Under the pieces are notes generated by a model. The model saw only the letters and a program-made list of their open reading frames with translations. It searched no databases and had not been told where the DNA came from. From Ruminococcus sp. AF46-10NS (GTDB taxonomy: Bacteria > Bacillota > Clostridia > Lachnospirales > Lachnospiraceae), in the NCBI RefSeq assembly GCF_003474435.1, contig NZ_QRNF01000001.1:98950-162949 (forward strand): a stretch of 64,000 bases of DNA, read 5' to 3'. The position numbers were made by a program, and so were the translations under genes. The stretch's first letter is position 1, and every line of letters starts with the position of its first letter. Below are positions 18,726 through 27,255 of the stretch, piece by piece.

Positions 18726-19997
18726 ATGACTGGAAAGTTGAAGAGACAGCGTTTGCTTACTATGATTTTCGGGGCTTTTGCAATCTTTTTTACAGGCTAT
18801 CCTCATGTATGGTCTATTTACCAGCCCTATGTGATGGAGCAGGCAGGCTGGAGTCAGGGACAGGCATCCATGTGCTTTTATCTGGCACTGAGCACTTTTG
18901 TATTCGGAAACATCGTGGGTGGAAGGATGCAGAACCATTATAAGGAAAAGACTATCGTATGGATCGGTGGCGGGATCTTTGCGGCAGGAATCCTGGCATC
19001 CGCATTTCTGATCGTTCCCACACCGCTTCCCATGTATCTCACCTACGGGGTGATGCAGGGATTTGGACAGGGAATGATCTACACAGTGATCCTGGCAACA
19101 GTACAGAGATGGTTCCCGGACCGCACCGGATTCGCTTCCGGTGTTGTGGTAACTGCCAACGGACTTTGCGGATTTTTCCTGGCACCACTGAGCCGAAAGC
19201 TGCTGGAGGCAGAGGGCGTGCAGAAAACCTTTCTGATCGTCGGGGCAGCCATCACAGTGTCCTGGATCCTGTGCGGCATCTTTTTTCAGGCACCCGATAA
19301 GAGCCTGGTGAATGCAGGTGGCTCTGCGGCAAAGTCCGGGACACAGGAGGTGAAGCAGTATACATCCGGAGAGATGATGCGCACAAAGAATTTTTATCTT
19401 CTCCTTGCGACCATGTTCTTTGGACTGATTTCTTATTTTATGGTTTCACCGGTATCCCAGACCTACCAGATCGACCTTGGGATTCCGTCTGCAGTGGCAG
19501 TAAGTGCAGTTATGCTTGGCTCCATTGTCAATGCGGGAGCAAGACTGGTGCTTCCGACACTTGCAGATAAAGCAGGCAGGATTGTCTGCATCAAAGGCGT
19601 GCTGATCGTGGCAGTGATCGCTATGGGAGTTCTTACTGTATCCGGATCTCTGGCAGTAACGGTTGCCATTGTTCTGATGTACGGCTGCTACGGTGGCATC
19701 ATGGGAAGCTTTCCGTCTCTGACAAGCTCTATTTTCGGAATGAAACACACCGGGGAAAATTACGGATTCGTCATGTTCGGCATCGTATTTGCAACCTTTG
19801 GTGCACCGGCGATCTCCGGTCTGGTGAGCAGCAATGGTTATGAGATGAACGTGGTATTTGGAATAGGAGCTGTTTTTGCAGTGATCGCATTTGTATGCCT
19901 GACTCTGCTTGGACGGAACCTTGTGAAAGAGCATGCCGAAAAATCTGCCGGAGTAAAGAATGATACAGCACAGATAAGCAAACCACAGGCAGAATAA
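18726..19997 (+). CDS. Major facilitator transporter, OFA (oxalate/formate antiporter-like) family
   Basis: 423 residues and twelve predicted membrane helices. The opening FGAFAIFFTGYPHVWSIYQP and the YGVMQGFGQGMIYTVIL, VQRWFPDRTGFASGVVV stretches match the OFA subfamily, whose members exchange small carboxylates. GAAGGAGGG precedes the ATG. It lies between the hybrid kinase and the PucR regulator and could belong to the amino-acid catabolic locus, perhaps exporting a carboxylate product. That role is inferred only from position. Confidence 0.85.
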   Translation: MTGKLKRQRLLTMIFGAFAIFFTGYPHVWSIYQPYVMEQAGWSQGQASMCFYLALSTFVFGNIVGGRMQNHYKEKTIVWIGGGIFAAGILASAFLIVPTPLPMYLTYGVMQGFGQGMIYTVILATVQRWFPDRTGFASGVVVTANGLCGFFLAPLSRKLLEAEGVQKTFLIVGAAITVSWILCGIFFQAPDKSLVNAGGSAAKSGTQEVKQYTSGEMMRTKNFYLLLATMFFGLISYFMVSPVSQTYQIDLGIPSAVAVSAVMLGSIVNAGARLVLPTLADKAGRIVCIKGVLIVAVIAMGVLTVSGSLAVTVAIVLMYGCYGGIMGSFPSLTSSIFGMKHTGENYGFVMFGIVFATFGAPAISGLVSSNGYEMNVVFGIGAVFAVIAFVCLTLLGRNLVKEHAEKSAGVKNDTAQISKPQAE

Positions 19998-20145
19998 GTC
20001 TGAATGTAACTGGATGCAGAGCTGTGAGTTGCCGGAATCAGATATTTCTGCTAGGATAACTGAAGGATGAGAAAATCAGATATTGTTGTTGCCTGTTTAT
20101 GGAAGAGAGCGTGTGAAATACTGCAAAAATAAGGAGCTGATGCAT

Positions 20146-21342
20146 ATGATCACCTGTCAGGATATACTGGAGCTGCAGCTGGACGGAGTGGAGCTGATTG
20201 CCGGGGAAAAAGGTCTCACAAGACCTGTCACATGGACCTATATGGTGCAGACCCGGCCTTTTGAGGAGCATATGAACCAGGGAAATTTTGCCCTGTGTGT
20301 GGTAGACTATGTCCGGTTTGACCTGGAAGAAGCAGGGAAAGTCATGGAAGAACTATATGGGCTTGGGATCTCAGGCTTTGGGATTTCTATCACCGATGAC
20401 AAAGAACCCGTCCCGAAGGAGATGATCGACAAAGCCAATGAACTGAAGCTTCCGTTGTTTTACATCCGGTGGGAGGGAGCTTCTTTTGTGGATATTGCCC
20501 AGAGTGTGGGGAAGATCATCCTGGAATATGAAATGCAGAACAGGCGGATGGGAGATTATCTTTATAATCTTCTGTTTGGCTATGATGTTAATGACCGCTA
20601 TATCGAAAAAATCTCCCAGCAGTTCGGGATCAACTTTACAACACCCTGCAGAGTAGGGATCATTGTGGCTGACCGGAAATACGGCATCAATCTGGAGCAG
20701 GATGAGCATATCTACGAGTATTATGCCAATTATCTGAACCAGGAAGTCATGGCAATGGAAGGAAATCCCATGTTCCTCCGGTTTCTCAACAAATTTGTCC
20801 TTCTTTTTGAGGCAAAAAAAGACAAAAGCATTGAACATGAGCTGGAAAAGGTTCTTCAGAAGATTGATGCCAGTCCGCAGTTTCATGGAACTATCCGAAG
20901 TACCTGTATCCTGGGCGGCATCTACACCAATCCTGCAGATTTCGGCACCAGCTATCAGGAGGCAAAACGTCTGATCCCCAAAAAAGACATGCTTCCAAAT
21001 CCCAAGCACAAGAAAGTCTTAAGCGCAACTGCCATGGGGATTTATCAGTATCTGTTCAATAACGACAACCATGATGAGATCCTGAATTATTGCAATGAAC
21101 GGCTGGGAAAGCTGGAGGAATACGATCATGCCAACGGAACGTTTCTTCTGGATACCCTGCTTGCCTATTATATGAACGGGTTCAGTGTCGGAAAAACGGC
21201 GAGGGAGCTTTTTATCCACAGAAATTCCCTGCAGTACCGGCTGAATAAGATCCAGGAGCTGATAGATTTTGAGCTGGATGACTATATGGAATATCTGGAT
21301 ATGATAAACTGTATCCTGATCAAGCAGCTGATGTTTTCCTGA
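20146..21342 (+). CDS. PucR-family transcriptional regulator
   Basis: 398 residues. The N-terminal PucR domain has the usual ITCQDILELQLDGVELIAGE and GLTRPVTWTY lead. The C-terminal helix-turn-helix (GKTARELFIHRNSLQYRLNK) is the PF13556 type. PucR regulators commonly control purine, amine or amino-acid catabolism. The start is ATG 20146, with AAGGAG 9 bp upstream; a closer ATG at 20140 is less well spaced. The amino-acid ABC operon starts 229 bp downstream on the same strand, and direct repeats flank its promoter, so that operon is the probable target. Confidence 0.88.
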   Translation: MITCQDILELQLDGVELIAGEKGLTRPVTWTYMVQTRPFEEHMNQGNFALCVVDYVRFDLEEAGKVMEELYGLGISGFGISITDDKEPVPKEMIDKANELKLPLFYIRWEGASFVDIAQSVGKIILEYEMQNRRMGDYLYNLLFGYDVNDRYIEKISQQFGINFTTPCRVGIIVADRKYGINLEQDEHIYEYYANYLNQEVMAMEGNPMFLRFLNKFVLLFEAKKDKSIEHELEKVLQKIDASPQFHGTIRSTCILGGIYTNPADFGTSYQEAKRLIPKKDMLPNPKHKKVLSATAMGIYQYLFNNDNHDEILNYCNERLGKLEEYDHANGTFLLDTLLAYYMNGFSVGKTARELFIHRNSLQYRLNKIQELIDFELDDYMEYLDMINCILIKQLMFS

Positions 21343-21368
21343 AGAACAGGTTCATATATTTACAGGAC

Positions 21369-21400
21369 TGTGCAAAATGAACAGTTAATTTGTGCAAAAT
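21369..21400 (+). promoter_or_regulatory. Direct repeat TGTGCAAAAT x2, probable activator site
   Basis: TGTGCAAAAT occurs at 21369-21378 and 21391-21400, a 22-bp period of about two helical turns, and ends 5 bp before the -35 of the ABC operon promoter. This geometry is typical of an activator dimer on one DNA face. The adjacent PucR protein is the obvious candidate. Confidence 0.55.
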
Positions 21401-21405
21401 AAAAG

Positions 21406-21433
21406 TTGACGAAAAGCTTCTTCTGAGTATAAT
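21406..21433 (+). promoter_or_regulatory. Promoter of the amino-acid ABC operon
   Basis: TTGACG 21406-21411, 16-bp spacer, TATAAT 21428-21433. The leader hairpin begins about 20 bp later. Confidence 0.7.
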
Positions 21434-21448
21434 GAAGTCTATCAAACA

Positions 21449-21495
21449 ACAAAGGCGTTGAAGGAAATGAAGAATTTCTTTCAGCGCCCTTTTTG
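21449..21495 (+). terminator. Leader terminator / attenuator before the amino-acid ABC operon
   Basis: GGCGTTGAAGGAAAT pairs with ATTTCTTTCAGCGCC (two G-T pairs) around a 5-nt loop and runs into CTTTTTG. It shares ACAAAGGCGT at the 5' side and a GCGC-plus-T tail with the amt leader at 8465. It lies between the promoter and the first gene, so readthrough must be regulated or partial. Confidence 0.65.
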
Positions 21496-21570
21496 TTTAC
21501 AGGCGAAAACGTTCAGGTTGACCAGCTAAATATGTTTTGTGCCAGCTATGTAGAAGAGGAGGAAACAAAT

Positions 21571-22443
21571 ATGAAAAAAAATCTTTTAGGCAAAATGGTG
21601 ATCACAGGTATTATTTCCGCAGCAATGTTAGCATCTACAGCGGCTTCCACATGGGCAGCAGACAAATCCGATAAGGATGTGTTAAGGGTTGGCATGGAAT
21701 GTGCATATGCACCGTTCAACTGGACCCAGGATACAGATACAACCCCGGACGGAAGCAAGGCAGAACCTATTTACGGCAGTGATTATTACGCATATGGCTA
21801 CGATGTGGCAGTAGCTCAGAAGCTTGCAGATCAGCTTGGAATGAAGCTGGAAATCCATAAGGTTGAGTGGTCCTCCATTGGAATCTCCATGGATGCCGGT
21901 GATTATGACTGTATCATCGCTGGCATGGGAAAAACGGCAGAAAGAGAAAAATCATATGCATTTACAGAACCATATTATTACAGAGATAACTGTATCGTGG
22001 TAAAAGCAGGAGGCAAATATGACAATGTCAAAGGTCTTTCCGATCTTGCAGGAACAGGCTGCAAGGTTACCACACAGCTTGGAACCGGATGGGTACCGCT
22101 TCTGGATCAGATCGACGGTGCAGAGCAGTCCGGAAACTATGAGACAACCTCCGAGTGCTTTATGGCAATCTCCAACGGAGTTGCAGATGTCTGCGTTGTA
22201 GATGTTCCTACAGCAGAATCAGCAGCACTGACAAACAAGGATCTGAAGATCATCAACCTGGATGAGAAGGATACCTTTAAAAATGATGATGAAATGGTCA
22301 ACGTCTGCATCGCAACAAGAAAAGATGATACAGAGCTGAGAGATAAGCTGCAGGGTGCCATGGATGACATCGGCTGGAACGATAAAGAGAAAATGGATGA
22401 GCTGATGGATACTGTTCTGACACAGCAGCCGGCAGCGAACTAG
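21571..22443 (+). CDS. Extracellular amino-acid-binding protein (ABC transporter, family 3)
   Basis: Solute receptor of a polar amino-acid importer, 290 residues. A Sec-type signal peptide (MKKNLLGKMVITGIISAAML, cleavage near STWAA) has no lipobox Cys. The mature part begins LRVGMECAYAPFNW, with GYDVAVAQKLADQLG and YDCIIAGMGKTAEREK as in SBP_bac_3 proteins. ATG 21571 has GAGGAGG 8 bp upstream. It is first gene of the operon; the later aminotransferase and dehydrogenase suggest an amino acid that is transaminated and then reduced. Confidence 0.92.
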   Translation: MKKNLLGKMVITGIISAAMLASTAASTWAADKSDKDVLRVGMECAYAPFNWTQDTDTTPDGSKAEPIYGSDYYAYGYDVAVAQKLADQLGMKLEIHKVEWSSIGISMDAGDYDCIIAGMGKTAEREKSYAFTEPYYYRDNCIVVKAGGKYDNVKGLSDLAGTGCKVTTQLGTGWVPLLDQIDGAEQSGNYETTSECFMAISNGVADVCVVDVPTAESAALTNKDLKIINLDEKDTFKNDDEMVNVCIATRKDDTELRDKLQGAMDDIGWNDKEKMDELMDTVLTQQPAAN

Positions 22444-22461
22444 TCCAAGTGAGGTGGAGAT

Positions 22462-23174
22462 ATGTTAGGCTTTTCAATTACAGATCCGTCCAATTCCCTG
22501 GAATGGATGATCTTTCTGGCAAAAAAATATTCCGGTATGTTTCTGGAAGGAACCTGGCTGACTCTCTATATAGCTGTATCAGGAACCATTCTTGGTTTCC
22601 TGCTGGGCTATATCATCGGTATCATCCAGGATATCCGTATCAATGAAGGCGACAGCATTCTGAAAAAAGGAATTTTTAAAATTTTAAAGGCAATCTGCAG
22701 GATCTATGTGGAGGTTTTCAGAGACACGCCTATGATCGTTCAGGCGATGGTCCTGTATTATGGTATCCGTCAGGCAAATGTGAATATTACACCATTGTTT
22801 GCAGGTGTTATGGTAACGGTACTGAACACCGGAGCCTACATGGCAGAAACTGTCAGAGCCGGCATCGGTTCCATTGATATGGGGCAGAGGGAAGGCGCCT
22901 GGGCCATGGGAATGTCACCTATGAAGACCATGATCTATGTAGTACTTCCGCAGGCCTCAAAAATATCATCCCTGAGATGGCAAATACATTTCTTACAAAT
23001 CTGAAAATGACTTCCGTTCTGAATGTTATCGCAGTTCAGGAGCTGTTTATGGCAGCGAAAACTGTAGGCGGAAATTATTATAAATATTTTGAATCCTATC
23101 TTGTTATCGCAGTGATCTATTTTGTACTCTGTTTTGTATTCAACCGTCTGTTACATTCCTTGAAAAGAAGATGA
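22462..23174 (+). CDS. Amino-acid ABC transporter permease, one-base frameshift in this sequence
   Basis: About 237 residues with several membrane helices. EVFRDTPMIVQAMVLYYG and the EAA-loop region EGAWAMGMSPMKTMIYVVLPQA mark the HisMQ-type permease. The frame is lost after PQA: 22951-22960 reads GCCTCAAAAA where GCCCTCAAAAA would continue as LKNIIPEMANTFLTNLK. One missing C therefore joins the two frames. Its neighbours are intact and the protein is otherwise complete, so an error is likelier than decay. Confidence 0.88.
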
Positions 23175-23237
23175 AGAAAACAGAGAACTACGCATTGGCA
23201 GTGGAATATATGGAAAATCCGTAAGGAGGGAAAAATA

Positions 23238-23978
23238 ATGGGTGATGCAATCATATCCGTTGAGGAATTAAGTAAAGCATTCGGGCAGCATGAGGTACTG
23301 CGAAAAATTGATTTCAATGTGGAGCCGGGCGAGATCATCTGTATCGTTGGTTCCTCTGGTTCCGGAAAATCCACTCTGCTTCGTTGCATCAATAAGCTGG
23401 AAACCCAGACCAGCGGAAAGATCCGCTATCATGGAAAAGAGATCGGAGCAGTGCAGAAGGAGATCAATGATTATAGGTCAAAGGTCGGCATGGTATTTCA
23501 GTCCTTTAATCTCTTTAACAACATGACTGTTCTTCAGAACTGTATGCTCTGTACAAGAAAAGTCCTTCATCTTTCAAAGGAAGAAGCCTTTGACAGGGCG
23601 ATCACACATCTGAAGCAGGTAGGAATGGCACCGTTTATCAATGCAAATCCAACACAGCTTTCCGGTGGACAGAAGCAGAGGGTTGCCATTGCAAGATCGC
23701 TTTGCATGAATCCTGAGGTCCTGCTTTTTGATGAACCTACATCAGCACTGGACCCGGAGATGGTAGGAGAGGTTTTAAATGTTATGAAGGAGCTGGCGAC
23801 CACAGGCCTTACTATGATCATTGTGACTCATGAGATGGCATTTGCCAGAGATGTTTCCACCAGGACGATTTTTATGGATCAGGGTTACATTGTGGAGGAT
23901 GCGCCTCCGGCGGAGCTGTTTAAAAATCCTAAAAATGCCCGTACCAGAGAATTTTTGAGCCGTTATCTGGCAGGATAG
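23238..23978 (+). CDS. Amino-acid ABC transporter ATP-binding protein
   Basis: 246 residues, complete ATPase: Walker [10 protein letters not shown] near residue 40, Q-loop VFQSFNLF, signature LSGGQKQR, Walker [13 protein letters not shown] and switch His in VTHEMAFA. It belongs to the polar amino-acid uptake (GlnQ-like) group. AAGGAGGG precedes the ATG. It is the third gene of the transporter operon. Confidence 0.95.
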   Translation: MGDAIISVEELSKAFGQHEVLRKIDFNVEPGEIICIVGSSGSGKSTLLRCINKLETQTSGKIRYHGKEIGAVQKEINDYRSKVGMVFQSFNLFNNMTVLQNCMLCTRKVLHLSKEEAFDRAITHLKQVGMAPFINANPTQLSGGQKQRVAIARSLCMNPEVLLFDEPTSALDPEMVGEVLNVMKELATTGLTMIIVTHEMAFARDVSTRTIFMDQGYIVEDAPPAELFKNPKNARTREFLSRYLAG

Positions 23979-23991
23979 GAAGGAGTATAAA

Positions 23992-24671
23992 ATGGAAAAT
24001 TTTATTGTAACATTTGCCAGAGGTTTTGGAACCGGCGGAAAGGAAATCGCCTCCATGCTGGCAAAAGACCTTGGGATCCACTGTTATGAAAACCGTATCC
24101 TGACACTGGCAAGCCAGATGAGCGGACTGGATGAAAAGCTCTTCCTAGATATCAATGAGCGTATCCGCAATAACGGAGGATTTACAGGATTCCTTAAAGG
24201 GCTGCCCAGATCCAGACAGTACATTGCAAGAAATGAAAAATTTGTTTCTGATGATCGTTTGTTTGAGTATCAGTCACAGATCATCAGAAACTGGCAGATC
24301 AGGAATCCTGTGTGATCGTTGGAAAATGCGCGGATTATGTCTTAAAGGGCAGAAAAAATGTGGTAAGTATCTATATCGAAGCGCCGCGTGCCTTTTGTCT
24401 GGAGCGGACCATGCAGAGGATGAAGGTATCCGCAGATGTGGCAGCAGCCACCATTGAGAATACAGATAAGTACAGAGCGGACTATTATAAATATTATACA
24501 AAAGGAAATTACTGGACTAATCCCGTCAATTACGATATGACGTTGAACAGTGAAAAAGTCGGAATTGCAGGATGCGTAAAGATGATTGAAGAATATCTGG
24601 TGATGAAGGGTCTGATCACGCGGGAACAGATCTTATCAGAACAGATCACAAAAGGGGAGGAAAAGAAATGA
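23992..24671 (+). CDS. Cytidylate kinase-like family protein, one-base frameshift in this sequence
   Basis: About 226 residues resembling PF13189: N-terminal IVTFARGFGTGGKEIASMLA replaces the classic P-loop, followed by IHCYENRILTLASQMSG. The second part (VIVGKCADYVLKGRKNVVSI, EAPRAFCLERTMQR) is in another frame. At about 24291 AAACTGGCAGATC should read AAACCTGGCAGATC to give RNLADQESCVIVGK. Function in this operon is unknown. Members of the family often occur beside transport or catabolic genes. It begins 14 bp after the ATPase stop and overlaps the aminotransferase start by 4 bp (ATGA). Confidence 0.8.
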
Positions 24672-25883
24672 AGCTGGAAGAAACAGGACTGACATTTGAG
24701 GATATCAAGGAAAAAGTAAACAAATACATGATCGAGACCTATGAGAGAATGGATTTTCTGGCAGAAAGTGCAAAAGACCAGTATATCTACAATGAGAAGG
24801 GCGAAAAATATCTGGATTTTTATGCAGGTATCGCAGTAAACTCCGCAGGAGCTGCAATGAGAAGGTAGTAAAAGCGGTTGTAGACCAGGCACAGACACTG
24901 ATGCATACCTTCAACTATCCGTATACCATTCCTCAGGCTCTTCTTGCTGAAAAGGTCTGCACAACCATCGGAATGGATAAGATCTTTTTCCAGAACTCCG
25001 GTACAGAGGCAAATGAGGCTATGATCAAAATGGCAAGAAAACACGGAATCGAAAAATATGGTCCGAACCGTTATCATATCGTAACTGCAAAAATGGGATT
25101 CCATGGAAGAACCTTTGGTGCCATGTCTGCTACCGGACAGCCGGGAAACGGATGCCAGGTTGGCTTCGGTCCTATGACCTACGGATTTTCCTATGCACCG
25201 TACAATGATCTTGAGGCTTTCAAGGATGCCTGCACGGAAAATACCATTGCCATTATGATAGAGCCTGTACAGGGCGAGGGTGGTGTCCATCCGGCAACCA
25301 TGGAATTTATGAAGGGACTTCGGGAATTTTGTGATGAGAACGATATGCTCCTTCTTATTGATGAGGTTCAGACAGGCTGGTGCAGAACCGGTAAGGTGAT
25401 GAGCTATATGCATTACGGGATCAAACCGGATATTGTGTCCATGGCAAAGGCCCTTGGAGGAGGTATGCCGATCGGCGCGATCTGCGCTACAGAGGAAGTA
25501 GCAAAAGCATTCACACCTGGTTCCCACGGAACAACCTCGGCGGACATCCGGTTTCCTGTGCTGCGGCACTTGCAGAGGTTGGGGAACTTCTCGACAGAGA
25601 TCTGGCTGGCAATGCGGCAAAGATGGGTACTTATTTTATGGAAAAACTTGCAAAGATCCCTCATGTAAAAGAGGTTCGTGGTCAGGGACTTCTGGTAGGC
25701 GTGGAATTTGATGATGCTATTTACGGTGTGGATGTAAAGCATGGCTGTCTGGACAGCCATCTTCTGATCACTGCAATCGGAGTACATACCATCCGTATGG
25801 TACCGCCGCTGATCATTACAGAGGAGGACTGTGATCAGGCGGCTGCCATCATTGAAGAGACAGTAAAAGCACTTTCAGAATAA
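24668..25883 (+). CDS. Class III PLP-dependent aminotransferase, two one-base frameshifts in this sequence
   Basis: About 405 residues. Seen are YLDFYAGIAVNS, QNSGTEANEAMIKMARK, GFHGRTFGAMSATGQ, EPVQGEGGVHPA, LLIDEVQTGWCRTGK and the PLP-Lys motif SMAKALGGGMPIGA. The first break (about 24847) is GGAGCTGC for GGAAGCTGC; the second (about 25543) is ACCTCGGCGG for ACCTTCGGCGG, which restores TTFGGHPVSCAAALAE. The class includes GABA, ornithine/acetylornithine, taurine and other omega-amino-acid transaminases. An omega-amino acid fits the Fe-dehydrogenase next door, which would reduce the resulting semialdehyde. The exact substrate cannot be fixed from sequence. Confidence 0.85.
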
Positions 25884-25901
25884 GCGGAGGAGATGGACAG
25901 C

Positions 25902-27050
25902 ATGAAAAGATTTACATTTTCTGTACCGCAGAATATTCTTTTTGGTGAGGGTGTATTAAAGGAGCTTCCCGGGGTAGCCGGGAAGCTTGGAGGAAAACAT
26001 GGTTTTATCATTTCCGGTCCCACACTGAACAGACTTGGCGTAGTGGGGCAGTGTGAAGAGATCCTTACACAGGCCGGCATTGCAGTCAGCACCTTCTGTG
26101 ATACAGAAGGAAATCCATCCGTGGAGACTGTGGAACGTGCAGCAGAAGCGGTCCGGGCAAGTGGAGCGGACTTTATTGTTGCTCTTGGCGGCGGTTCCCC
26201 TATGGATGTGGCAAAAGCTGTCGGTGTTGTGGCAAAATATGGCGGCAGCATCACGGAATATGAAGGGGCAGACAAGGTGCCGGGGGCGATCATCCCGCTG
26301 ATCGCCATTCCTACAACAGCAGGAACCGGATCTGAGGTGACTGCCTTTTCCGTCATCACGGATCATAAGAGAAATTATAAGCTGACCGTATTTTCTTATG
26401 AGCTGATCCCGGCATACGCGCTGCTGGATCCGACACTTCTTACATCTGCTCCGGCATCTGTGGCAGCTGCCTGTGGGGTGGATGCGCTGATCCATGCAGA
26501 GGAAGCATACGTTTCTCTGGATGCCTCTCCTTTTTCAGAGGCCATGAGCGAAAAGGCAATGGAACTCATTGGGCGGAGCATCCGGACTTACGTGGCAGAC
26601 CGCAGTAATAGGGAAGCAGCTTCCGACATGCTGGCAGGCTCTCTTTTTGCAGGGATGGCTTTTTCCTGGGCAAGGCTTGGAAACATCCATGCCATGAGCC
26701 ATCCGGTCAGTGCCTTTTATAATGTGCCTCACGGCGTGGCAAACGGGATCCTGTTCCCTTACGTTGTGAAATATAATGAAGAAGCAGCCTTTGAAAAATA
26801 CCGGAAGATCTACAACAATATTTCCACGGAAAAGAAAAGCGCAGAGGAATTTTCCAAAGGAATGCTGGAGCAGGCGGTACGGGAGCTGAATAAACAGCTG
26901 GGAATTCCCGCAAAATTATCGGACGTGGGAGTAACCAGAGAGCATTTTTCCCAGATGACAGAGGATGCCATGAAAAGCGGAAACATTGCAGTAAATCCCC
27001 GGAAAACAGGCAGCGAGGATATTCTGGGGATTTATGAAGAAGCGTTATAA
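25902..27050 (+). CDS. Iron-containing alcohol dehydrogenase
   Basis: 382 residues: N-terminal FSVPQNILFGEGVLKELP, nucleotide loop LGGGSPMDVAKAVG, TTAGTGSEVTAFSVITD, then GVDALIHAEEAYVS and metal ligands in NIHAMSHPVSAFYNVPHGVANG. Intact. GGAGGAG lies 9 bp before ATG 25902; the ATG at 25893 is too close to it. As last gene after the transporter and aminotransferase it probably reduces an aldehyde made by transamination (for example a semialdehyde to a hydroxy acid). It differs clearly from the dehydrogenase at 1421-2634. Confidence 0.93.
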   Translation: MKRFTFSVPQNILFGEGVLKELPGVAGKLGGKHGFIISGPTLNRLGVVGQCEEILTQAGIAVSTFCDTEGNPSVETVERAAEAVRASGADFIVALGGGSPMDVAKAVGVVAKYGGSITEYEGADKVPGAIIPLIAIPTTAGTGSEVTAFSVITDHKRNYKLTVFSYELIPAYALLDPTLLTSAPASVAAACGVDALIHAEEAYVSLDASPFSEAMSEKAMELIGRSIRTYVADRSNREAASDMLAGSLFAGMAFSWARLGNIHAMSHPVSAFYNVPHGVANGILFPYVVKYNEEAAFEKYRKIYNNISTEKKSAEEFSKGMLEQAVRELNKQLGIPAKLSDVGVTREHFSQMTEDAMKSGNIAVNPRKTGSEDILGIYEEAL

Positions 27051-27084
27051 AGGAGCTCCGGAAAGGCAAAGATAGCTGAAATAT

Positions 27085-27130
27085 AAAAACAGAGACCAGA
27101 AGTTTCCAAAATTCTGGTCTCTGTTTTTTG
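27085..27130 (+). terminator. Terminator of the amino-acid catabolic operon
   Basis: AAAACAGAGACCAGAA and TTCTGGTCTCTGTTTT are perfect complements around a 10-nt loop, followed by TTG. Confidence 0.88.
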
Positions 27131-27255
27131 TGTGCCCAAAAGAAGCAAAACATAAAAATCTCCCCGGAAAAAAGAAAAATATCCATATTATCCGGACCAA
27201 GATCTCTGGTATGATGGTATCAGGAAAAGTTTAGGCTGATGGGAGGAGAAACTTT

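Noticed and set aside
21505..21518. CGAAAACGTTCAG as a catabolite-response (cre) site
   Set aside because: Only the CGAAAACGTT core resembles cre and the ends do not match; one weak match is not enough.
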